Of a stretch of 64,000 nucleotides of DNA, positions 8,452 to 16,496 are shown piece by piece. The position numbers and the translations under genes are program-made. The stretch covers positions 372,001-436,000 of the forward strand of contig CAJNDT010004624.1 of the NCBI GenBank assembly GCA_905221615.1, in the 5' to 3' direction. The notes beneath the pieces are model-generated. The model ran no database searches. It had not been told where the DNA came from and saw only the letters and a list, made by a program, of their open reading frames with translations. This DNA is from Symbiodinium sp. CCMP2592. Lineage: Eukaryota; Sar; Dinophyceae; Suessiales; Symbiodiniaceae. Every line of letters starts with the position of its first letter. The stretch's first letter is position 1.

Positions 8452-10898
8452 AGATGCGTGACCGCATCATCTACCTCCAGAAACCCAGTTTCGTGAGGGA
8501 CGATGCCACTGATAAACCGCTCGATCCCACGAAGACCCGCGAGGGAATGACTAAGGAGATTCGAGCACTCGATTCACTTCGAGTTGGAGACGTTGTGACC
8601 AAGCGCGAGGCGGATGAGTACTGTCGAGATCATGGGATTCGGATCCTCTCCACTCGGTGGGTTGCGGTGGAGAAGAAGGGCGGAGAAACAAAGGAGGACA
8701 TCGTGCGTGCCAGAGTGGTCGCACGTGATTACGCCAGCGGTAGCCCTACAGCGGCCGAGCTGGGGATCTCAAGTCCTACTTCGTCCAATGAAGCGTTCCG
8801 GTCCTTCCTTGTTTTCGTCTCTGCGACTGATTCGGACATTGTGCTTGCCGACGTTTCAACAGCCTTCTTGTTTGCGCTCATTGTGTCGCCTGAGTGTGTG
8901 ATGCTACCACCAAACATTCGCTTCAGTGACAACTCAAGAGTTTTCATGAAGTTGCGGAAAGCACTTTATGGATTGCGATCGGCGTCACTTGCGTGGTACA
9001 AGCATCTGAGCGAGCTTGTGAAAGAGATGGGCTTGCATGCGTCGGATACAGAGAAGAGCGTGTTTTCGGGAGAGTACGAGTTCAAGGGAAAGAAAGTTTG
9101 GATGCTTTTGCTTGCTTACGTCGACGATTTGATGATTGCTTGTAAGGACAGAGAAGCAGCACTCAATTTGATCGAGCGCCTGGGGCGTTCGGTGAAGATC
9201 AAGGTCACAGGGATCCTGTCCCGTGACAAGAAGATCGACTTCTTGGGGAGAGTGATCCAGAAGGTTGAATGGGGGCTCATGTTGGGGCTTCCAGAGGGCT
9301 ACTTCACTTCGGTGTATGAGTCCTACGGCATAAAACGGGGGAGCCCAACGCCGCCAGATCTTAGAAAAATATTGGATGAATCCCTGGAGAAACCCGATTC
9401 CCAGAAACCGTTGTCCACGGAAGCGGCGACGAAATATCGCTCAGCAGTGGGCAAGATCAGTTGGGCGGGGCAAACGAGAATAGACTTGACCTACTTCATC
9501 AGTGTTCTGAGCCGGGGCCAGTCAACGCCTTTGGTTGTACATGAAGCCTGCCTTCGGGCTTTCCTCAGGTATCTGATTTCGGTGGATCACCTCAAACAAC
9601 TCATGAGTGCCGAGGAGTGTTCTGGAAGGGTCGAAGCTTACGTCGATTCGAACTGGGCCCCCGAACGGAATAACGATCGGAGGTCCCTGTCGGGATGTGT
9701 TATCCTCGTCGATGGCTTCCCCATCAAGGCATTTACCCGGACACAGACCAGCGTGGCAATGTCGAGCGCAGAAGCAGAGTTGGTTGCGATCACCGAGGGA
9801 GCCAAGGAAGCGGTAGGAGTTGTTGCTTTGGTTCAGCACATCTGGGGAATGTTTCGCACCTGTCAGGAGCCACCCGCGATCTACTCAGACTCGCAAGCCG
9901 CCATCAATATTGGATCCATGCATGGTTTGCTTCGTCGAGTCAGGCACATTGATCTTCGCGTGTGTTGGACTCAGGCTGCGATTCAGGATAAGTTGATTAC
10001 GTTGTCTTGGGTTCCTGGAGCCCAGAACCCCGCTGATATCTTCACGAAAGCGCTGGGAAAGCCACAAGTGCATTGGGAAAAGCTTGGGATCATCGAGCAT
10101 CTGCCGCGGCAATCTCTCTTGTTGCTTGACCTTGATTTTGATAACGAGGTGCTCTGCACGATGCTTGGAAGAGTGGTGTCTGCCCCCGTCCTTGAGCGCT
10201 TTAGTCGCCAGCTTGACGAGGTGAACCCTTTGAGAAACCGTTGGGTTGTGGTTGAGTTCTGCACCTCAGTGAACTCCGGCATGAAGGTTTCTGCCGAGGC
10301 CTTCAGAGATCTGAAGGTGATTTGCATCACGGAAGAGGAGAATGGACTGTCTGAGGACACTATCGCGTTGACTCGAAACTTTATCGTGCGCATGGTTGAA
10401 CACAAGGTGCGTGTGCTTGTTTGGTCTTCGACCCCGTGCACAGGTGGATGCTTGTGGCAGCATCTTCATATCGGCAGAGCTGGACACGATGCCCGCCTCA
10501 GGAAACTGTGGGGCATCCAGCGCATGCTTTGGAAGAATCTCTGCCTGTTGGTGTCGCCAGTTGAAGGGATTAGTGCCGAGCTTCAGCCGTACTTTGCAGT
10601 CGAGTGGCCCAAGACGTGTCAGTACTGGAGTTGGAAAGACGTTAAGAAGATGCTTGCGAGCCGCGAGCGTCCTGTGATCACCAGCTTCGTTGATGGCTGT
10701 GCTGTCGGCATGATTGGAGCAGATGGAGCATTGATTCACAAGCGTTGGCGTGTGGACACCGACTTCGAGCCACTTGCTTGCGCGTTGAACAGCATCCGTT
10801 GCACCAAGGACCATGTTCATTCCGAGAACTTCAATCTTCGCGAGACGCAGCACTACCCTGTTGCCTTGTGTGACAAAGTGTTGCAATCTTTGAAGTGA
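8412..10898 (+). CDS. Copia reverse transcriptase-RNase H (ORF2)
   Basis: About 828 codons in the -1 frame relative to ORF1, overlapping its end by 40 bases (8412-8451). The first ATG is only at 8454, so -1 frameshifting from ORF1 or reinitiation is likely. The RT domain shows TRWVAVEKK and KARVVARDY-like copia motifs (about residues 78-105), KLRKALYGLRSASLAWY, and the catalytic YVDD (about residue 236). RNase H follows with EAYVDSNWAPERNNDRRSLSG (about 407), SSAEAELVAI, and YSDSQAAINI. A C-terminal extension of about 260 residues after RNase H carries no motif I recognise. It synthesises the element's cDNA in cytoplasmic particles. Confidence 0.93.
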   Translation: MFSSIEDDGWTELKMRDRIIYLQKPSFVRDDATDKPLDPTKTREGMTKEIRALDSLRVGDVVTKREADEYCRDHGIRILSTRWVAVEKKGGETKEDIVRARVVARDYASGSPTAAELGISSPTSSNEAFRSFLVFVSATDSDIVLADVSTAFLFALIVSPECVMLPPNIRFSDNSRVFMKLRKALYGLRSASLAWYKHLSELVKEMGLHASDTEKSVFSGEYEFKGKKVWMLLLAYVDDLMIACKDREAALNLIERLGRSVKIKVTGILSRDKKIDFLGRVIQKVEWGLMLGLPEGYFTSVYESYGIKRGSPTPPDLRKILDESLEKPDSQKPLSTEAATKYRSAVGKISWAGQTRIDLTYFISVLSRGQSTPLVVHEACLRAFLRYLISVDHLKQLMSAEECSGRVEAYVDSNWAPERNNDRRSLSGCVILVDGFPIKAFTRTQTSVAMSSAEAELVAITEGAKEAVGVVALVQHIWGMFRTCQEPPAIYSDSQAAINIGSMHGLLRRVRHIDLRVCWTQAAIQDKLITLSWVPGAQNPADIFTKALGKPQVHWEKLGIIEHLPRQSLLLLDLDFDNEVLCTMLGRVVSAPVLERFSRQLDEVNPLRNRWVVVEFCTSVNSGMKVSAEAFRDLKVICITEEENGLSEDTIALTRNFIVRMVEHKVRVLVWSSTPCTGGCLWQHLHIGRAGHDARLRKLWGIQRMLWKNLCLLVSPVEGISAELQPYFAVEWPKTCQYWSWKDVKKMLASRERPVITSFVDGCAVGMIGADGALIHKRWRVDTDFEPLACALNSIRCTKDHVHSENFNLRETQHYPVALCDKVLQSLK

Positions 10899-11004
10899 GC
10901 CCAATACGTCGCGTCCTCAGCTTAGACTCAGAGACGCCGCAGATCCGCAGCTGGTAACCTCGAGCTGAGTGCCAGTTAGAGTTTCTTTCTTTTAGTGACG
11001 AGCC

Positions 11005-11373
11005 ATGGACGAGCTTCTTTGGCTTCTACTTGCCACGGCAACAGTGTCCGCTGCGGTGGCCAGTTTGGTCACTTGGTGCTTGGTTGCTCCCCGGAAGTCG
11101 GTTAGTTTGAAAACGCAAGTCAGACTTGACGATCCGGATGAATCAGAAGAAGATCTTTCGACAGCTTTGCCTACTACAACTTTGGACGAACATAGCAAGT
11201 TCTTTCTTTCCTCAGCTGGCAAGACTTTGCACCTCTTTCCAACGTGCCCAGGTCGCCACGCCAGGCTGAAGACCTTTCGGGTGTGCATCAATTGCATCAA
11301 CCGCCTTGATTCTGCACCAACTGTCGGAACGAAGCAACCTCCAAGAGGGGGTAAAGGAATTCGACACCGTTGA
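11005..11373 (+). CDS. Copia third ORF: membrane anchor plus Cys/His cluster
   Basis: A 122-codon ATG-started ORF between pol and the 3' LTR that ends 22 bases inside the LTR. Residues about 4-32 form a hydrophobic, Ala/Val/Leu-rich segment that could be a signal anchor. An acidic linker follows (DDPDESEEDLS). The C-terminal half has the pattern H-x4-C-x3-H-x9-C-x2-C within HLFPTCPGRH...FRVCINC, which looks metal-binding. Standard copia elements end at RNase H, so this is an extra gene. I do not recognise the family. The position is like an env gene but it is far too short for a known envelope protein. Confidence 0.6.
   Translation: MDELLWLLLATATVSAAVASLVTWCLVAPRKSVSLKTQVRLDDPDESEEDLSTALPTTTLDEHSKFFLSSAGKTLHLFPTCPGRHARLKTFRVCINCINRLDSAPTVGTKQPPRGGKGIRHR
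11343..11351 (+). promoter_or_regulatory. Polypurine tract
   Basis: AAGAGGGGG lies immediately before the 3' LTR, the expected site for priming plus-strand DNA synthesis. It lies inside the third ORF. Confidence 0.8.
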
Positions 11374-11931
11374 TGTGGGATGGAGCTTGCTTCGCATGGT
11401 TGCTTAAGTAAGTTGTCGTTTGTTTTTGCCCTGAAGAACCAACACCTGTCAGCAGCGAGAGCAAAAGTGTTTCAAGTCGAGTTTTCTTTCACGTCTGAGC
11501 AAGTAGAGAATTTCATGCAGAACGGCATGGTATTTGCATGTTTTGAGCATGTTTGAGCATGTCTGAAGAGTCTTGAGCTTGTTTTGTGCCAACTGCCTCA
11601 AGGATGAGACTGCAGTTTGAAAGGATCCTCAAGGGAATCTTTGTGAAGTGCTTGAAGTGCTTAGCAGAAGCACTAGTGTCTCTGAGGGGCCTGAGTTGGT
11701 TGTGCGAGTTTGGTTGCAAGCTGTAGTTCAGAAGTTTTGCTGCAGTGAAAGCGTGACCGAACTGCTTGGCTCAAGCGCGAGTGTGAAAAAGAAGTCCGAG
11801 TGCAACGCTTCGCTTTGCAGTTTGTCCTGAGCCACTTCGTGAAGTTTGTTTTCCGACTGGGAGAGCTTCGTGAGCTTTTGGTTGCAACTTCAAGGTTTTG
11901 AACTTGGTTGTGACGGTCTCGAAGTTTTTCG
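11352..11931 (+). repeat. 3' LTR of copia element (580 bp)
   Basis: Nearly identical to the 5' LTR. Differences seen: one C/T substitution near the left end, a one-base change in a T-run, one extra A near 11632, and a 10-base duplication of TTTGAGCATG near 11550. The near identity dates the insertion as recent. Confidence 0.95.
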
Positions 11932-11936
11932 GGAAC

Positions 11937-12590
11937 CGCTTTGTCGGCGTCAGACTAATGGTGCCCGTGGCAAATTGTCGTGCTGCGACTAGGAGTACTA
12001 GGATCGGTATTCTGTTGCTTCTTCATCCAGAAAGCCTTGTTTTTCACAAGAACGTGAATGGCGATCCCGTTCGGGAGTCGAACAGTGTGAGTGCTTGCCC
12101 AAAGTATCGGCGGGTGGTGCGTGCAGAAAAATCCTTGGAGAAGTCAGTCAGAATTCAACAGTTGTGCAGCTGCGATTGCTCGATATCTCTTTTAACAAGT
12201 CGCAACGGCAAATGCACCGGATGCCCTGCAGAACTGTGTTCCATATGCAGGCCGGTTCTAGCTTCGCGCGTCGAGCTGCATGTGCTCCCCAATCAGGGAC
12301 CGGTGGTGCTGAAAAGGAGAGCGCTGTAGGCCCGCTTGGGCGGTTGCAAGCCACTCTCCTCGTCAGATCGGAGGCGGTAAAGCCCAATGCGGGGCGGATC
12401 CGTAACTCCAGCAACCCGATAACTGGGTGCCTGGCGTCTATCACAGGGTAAAAGGGACGTACTGTAACTGGTCGCCCGGAGGACTCTTGTTCACGAGCGC
12501 GCAGGAGTAGTTGCACAGGCACTCCACAGTGAGTGACCAAAGCACAGTCGTCGCAGAGCGGCGGTATGCAATTGACCTACACAGGTTTTT
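11937..12590. other. No recognisable feature
   Basis: This is the continuation of the pre-insertion site of the copia element. Open frames are short and low quality on both strands. A short GC hairpin GCCCGCTTGGGC lies near 12330. I see no gene or repeat. Confidence 0.4.
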
Positions 12591-13965
12591 GGAAGGGTGT
12601 TCAAACCCAAGGTTTGGAACTTAAAGTTCCGAACTCAGGGTTCTGGAACTCCGAACTAGTTCGGAGCCTCGAACCCAGGGTTCGAACATGGAAGTTCCCT
12701 CCGAACCCTGGGTCGAACTTTGAGTTGAACTCCAAGTTGAACTCAACTCCGAACTTCTTGAACTGGAGTTGAACCTGGAGTTGAACTCTGAAGGTGAAGA
12801 GTTTGAACCCAGTTTGAACTTTGAACATAGAGTTTCCGAACCCAGGGCCCGAAAGTTTCAACCCAGGGTTCGAACACAGAGTTGAACTCTGAAGGTGAAG
12901 AGTTTGAACCCAGTTTGAACTTTGAACATAGAGTTTCCGAACCCAGGGCCCGAAAGTTTCAACCCAGGGTTCGAACACAGAGTTCCCGAACCAGAGTTCG
13001 AACGTTAAGTTTTCCGAACCCAGGGTTCGAACTCTGGCGGCTCTAAAGAGTTTAAACCCAGGTTTCGAACATAGAGTTTCCGAACCCGGAGTTCGAACAT
13101 GGAGTTTCCGAACCCAGTTCGAACTCTTGTATTATTGCTTCTTGTTCTCTCATTTATTTTCTTCGCAAAAACATCCATTAAGCGATTTCGTGTGGCTTCT
13201 TCTTCTTTTGTTTGTGTTTGCGTTTGAGTTTGTGGTTTCTGTCATTGTAGTGTGCTCTCAGTTTATTTTCTTCGCAAAACTCCCACAAAGCGATTCTGTG
13301 TGGCTTCTTCTCCTTTTGTTTGGTGATTGTTGGTGTTCGAACCCCGTTCGAACTCTGGGGGGGAGTCTAGAACCCGGGGTTGGGCGGTTCATTTGTTTGC
13401 GGCTTTAGCATTCTCGTAGGAGACTTCATGCCCCTTCTGAAGCCCCCTTTGAGAAGAAAGACCCTTCCTCATTGACAATCTTTTTCTTTGTTTTGTCTTT
13501 CTTTGATTTCTTCGCAAAAACCACCATAAAGCGGTTTCGTGTGGCTTCTGCTTCTTTTGTGGCAGGGACTGGTCATTGGCAGCCTTTTTTTTGTTTTCGG
13601 CAAGCTTCTAAAAACAGCGGGGGGGTTGGGGGGGGCGCAGCCCCCCCCCAAACATGGAGTTCCCGAACCCAGGGTTTGGGGGGGCCCGAGGTTCCAACAT
13701 AGAGTTCCCCAAACCCCGGGTTCCAACATAGAGTTCCCGAACCCAGGGTTCGAACTCCCTGGGGGACCGGGGGGGGGTTCCGAACCCAGGGTTCGGACTC
13801 TTTGGGAACGAACATAGAGTTCCGGAACCCAGGGTTTGAACATAGAGTTCAAACTCCAGGTTCAACCTGGGTTCGAGAAGTTCGAACCCAGGGTTCAACC
13901 CTGAGTTCCGGAGCCCCTCCCGGGCCCCCCCGGGAGTTTGAACCCTGGGTTCCGGAACACTCCAA
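12590..13965. repeat. Field of GAACCC/GGGTTC palindromic repeats
   Basis: Dozens of copies of the motif GAACCCAGGGTTCGAAC and shortened forms occur on both strands, mixed with GAGTTTCCGAAC and GAGTTCCCGAACC linkers. One 101-bp unit is duplicated in tandem at 12780-12880 and 12881-12981. The core is an inverted repeat, so single strands could fold into many small hairpins. The motif GGTTCGAAC also resembles a tRNA B-box, probably by chance. C- and G-runs occur at 13615-13690. ORFs here on either strand are repeat artefacts. Confidence 0.85.
13131..13565. repeat. Three dispersed copies of a ~75-bp unit
   Basis: A pyrimidine-rich unit containing TTCTTCGCAAAA, then AAGCG, then GTGTGGCTTCT and CTTTTGT occurs at about 13135-13212, 13250-13322 and 13485-13562. 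The copies are 80-90 percent alike by eye and lie inside the GAACCC field, separated by that repeat. Function unknown. Confidence 0.75.
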
Positions 13966-14680
13966 AAACCTATGCTCGCAATTGACAAACCACCAACTTC
14001 TTGGTGTTCAAGTCCGCTACATTTAGAGCAGTCTTTACTGTTCCAAGCTTCACAAGATTGTCTCATACCCAATCTTGCAGTTGGCACAGCCCAACATCCG
14101 CATGCTTCAGACGTCCAACTCCTCTCCGTTGTTGACACTGCCAAGAATTCATGCAACCCAATGAGCTTCCGGACATATTTTTTGTTCGGTTGTTCCACAA
14201 TACCCCTTCCGGGACGAACATATTTCCTCTTGAGACACCGCATCTCTTCCATTTCCGATTCTGTTTGTTGGATACGGTGTCTTTCTTCTGCTAGTAGCCC
14301 ATCGTCTACATGGATGGAGATACACAGGTTCCTTGTGGCGTGTCTTATTTCTTAGATACTCCGCAGGTGTTCATACCATCTTGTTGCTGCATTCCTCTGT
14401 CCTGGTAGGCATCTTTTCAGCCTCCAGACAACTTCTTCTGACAGGTTTGCTGCACGTTTCATCCAGGAGCTGATCGTTATCAACACCTCCTCCTCCTGTT
14501 AAGGTACCTGCAGATCCACAGACCCCCACACACGCCCCGACCCACACTCAGACCACACTCAGACCTTGACTGGGAGCTTATTCAACGCATGCACAGTCTC
14601 AGTGTTGATTGCGAGGTGTGTTGTCTGTGGTGCAGACAGATCGGCACCCACTGTGTATTGGTCTGTTGGTGGATTGAAAT
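13966..14680. other. No recognisable feature
   Basis: This is ordinary-composition DNA without a convincing ORF, RNA gene or repeat. A 127-codon plus-strand frame at 13972-14355 has no recognisable motif and is probably chance. Confidence 0.35.
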
Positions 14681-14689
14681 GTCTGATGG

Positions 14690-14880
14690 TTGATCGTGGT
14701 GGTGTGTGTGGTTTGTGGCGTGTGTGGTCGGTGGTGTGTGTGTGTGTGTTGTGTGTGGGATGTTTGGTGTGTGTGGTGGTGGGTAGTGTGTTGTGTGCTG
14801 GTGTGTGTGACGGTGTGTGCTGGTGTGTGTGGTGGTGTGTGTGGTGGTTTTGTGTGTGGTGGTTTGTGGGAGCCGTGCTT
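14690..14880. repeat. GT-rich imperfect microsatellite
   Basis: Irregular GTGTGTGG/GTGGT repeats run through this interval. All reading frames are open and encode Val/Cys/Gly/Trp-rich artefacts. Confidence 0.85.
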
Positions 14881-14898
14881 GGTACCGCCTAGGCCCTA

Positions 14899-15195
14899 GG
14901 CGACCCCTCAGGCCAAGAACGCTGGCAAGCAGAAGCTGACGCCTTCTTGGCGCAGGGTGGACTCGGCCCTGGCATTCAAATACCTTTCATTTCCACGGAA
15001 CTCATGCCGCATCTCCATGCGCCTGATCTGGATATGCACAGGTACAGCTTTCACCGGTTGCGTGAGATGTATGATCAGCGCAATTTCCAAATGTTGTACC
15101 TTCTGCACGAGTCCCAATTTCCGCTTAGCGGCAACGACATGCAGCGCCTGCTGGATGCTTGGCCGCCGCAGACGACACTGGACCGCACCCAGTAA
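14899..15195 (+). CDS. Possible host exon, unknown function
   Basis: One plus-strand frame reads as natural protein: GDPSGQERWQAEADAFLAQG, then IPFISTELMPHLHAPDLDMH and YDQRNFQMLYLLHESQFPLS, ending in TAA at 15193-15195. No ATG starts it, so it is likely an internal or terminal exon. It lies between two GT-rich tracts, and the Penelope-like element inserted downstream may have separated it from the exon-like ORFs after 35,395. Another plus frame is longer but poorer in quality. Family not recognised. Confidence 0.35.
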   Translation, partial: GDPSGQERWQAEADAFLAQGGLGPGIQIPFISTELMPHLHAPDLDMHRYSFHRLREMYDQRNFQMLYLLHESQFPLSGNDMQRLLDAWPPQTTLDRTQ

Positions 15196-15617
15196 CAAGC
15201 GGCGTCTGCCCATGCCAGCGCACTGCGACCGTCGACATACGTCGTTGGGTCAATTGCTGCGCCTCCGGCTTAGGTCTGGTTTTTTGGACTTCGTGTGCAC
15301 GATCGAGACACAACAGGACTCCGGGGCTGACCGTTGTTCGACGGAACTAGAACGGCGGCCGGAGCTTTGACTTTGGGCTCCACCGGTGGTCTTGGACAGC
15401 TTTGGGCGACGGCCTTCTGCTGTTGTGGATCGGTCGCTGAGGCCCCGTAGCTCGTGCTGAACGGCCAACACCGGCAAAGCCTGTGCGCCGCAGCTAGCTT
15501 TTTGGCCTTACTTCTAGAACCACCTGTTTCACCGCTGTCTTTTGATTTGGTTTGTTTGTTTGTCTCGTTTGTTGGGGCCGAGTGCTACAGCCGTAGTCGA
15601 CGAGGCCCGCTCACGCC

Positions 15618-15689
15618 AAAAAGAATTTTGTGTGTGGTGGTTTGTGTGTGATGGTGTGTGTGGAGGTGTGTGTGGTGGTGTGTGTTGGT

Positions 15690-15722
<33 letters not shown>

Positions 15723-15772
15723 CTGTGTGTGTGGTGTGTGGTGGTGGTGGTGGTGGTGGTGGTGGTGGTGGT

Positions 15773-15805
<33 letters not shown>
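15618..15805. repeat. (GT)n and (GGT)n microsatellite, insertion site of the large element
   Basis: GTGTGG repeats lead into (TG)n, then about twelve GGT units at 15741-15775, then (TG)n up to 15805. The 370-bp terminal repeat begins directly after it, and the far terminal repeat at 35395 runs straight into another (GT)n tract. This indicates that the large element integrated into a GT microsatellite. Confidence 0.9.
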
Positions 15806-15808
<3 letters not shown>

Positions 15809-16173
15809 CCTCCCTAGCACATGGGAGCAGAGGGTCACTCCTACACTGTTTGCAATTTCGCTTTTCAACATAATCCGACATTGGACATTTACCAAATCAA
15901 CTGTTGCAGGGGGATCAGGCTTCCAGTGACTGACCTGATCCAACGAAGCTAGGTCACTGGAAGGGAAGTGATTGAGGACGCTCAGTCATGTACCTGCACA
16001 ATTTTCGGCAGCCCCCTGTGGTGCCAAGATTAGTCTGAGGACAGGCCCCCTGTGGTGTCCAGATTAGACAAACAATTTGTACGGTTGCCGCAATCTGACA
16101 AACAGTTGCAACATGAACAACATTCCTCTTTTTGTCCTTTGCACTCGTACTCTTGGCCGAATCCATCAGTGTG
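15806..16173 (+). repeat. Left terminal direct repeat (LTR-like)
   Basis: Identical to 35025-35395 except for a 3-bp indel near 16121. It contains a perfect 11-bp stem (CTTCCAGTGAC at 15920-15930 with GTCACTGGAAG at 15953-15963) and a tandemly repeated CCCCCTGTGGTG...AGATTAG block of about 37 bp at 16013-16070. It begins after (TG)n and ends CAGTGTG. Confidence 0.9.
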
Positions 16174-16496
16174 ATCAGCGTGGGTCGTTGAGACTCCAGA
16201 GCAACGGCTTTCCGTCATGGCGCCGTGGTGACCCTCCGGGGAGACCGGTGATGAACCGGGTGTTCAGCCTTCGTTCAGATCGTTCAGATTCTCCCGATGC
16301 TATTTTATCTCTCTCTCTCTGATGCTCGCATGTGCGTCTGACATGAGTGCAGGTGCAGTAATGGACGGCTAATGCAGTAAAGTGCGTCTAGTGAGCAGGT
16401 GCTACCTCGCTAGTCTGTCCTCTATTCGACCGCTTCTTTATTTCTCAGGGACTGCAAGGGCATGTGCAACTGACATGAGGGCAGGCGTGGTAACAT

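Larger units (their letters stand above)
3119..11936 (+). mobile_element. Complete Ty1/copia LTR retrotransposon with target duplication
   Basis: The element spans 3124-11931 and is flanked by a perfect 5-bp target site duplication, GGAAC at 3119-3123 and 11932-11936. Order: 5' LTR, tRNA-iMet-type primer binding site, gag-protease-integrase ORF, RT-RNase H ORF in another frame, a small third ORF, polypurine tract, 3' LTR. Integrase before RT defines the copia order. The LTRs differ by about one substitution and three small indels, so the insertion is recent. All expected catalytic motifs are present, so it may be autonomous, although a 260-codon central segment appears to be read out of frame. 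Confidence 0.95.

Noticed and set aside
12590-13965. tRNA B-box-like GGTTCGAAC as a sign of tRNA genes
   Set aside because: It is part of the palindromic repeat and no A-box or cloverleaf accompanies it.
14690-15929. Val/Cys and His/Thr repeat ORFs
   Set aside because: Products of GT and GGT microsatellites on either strand.
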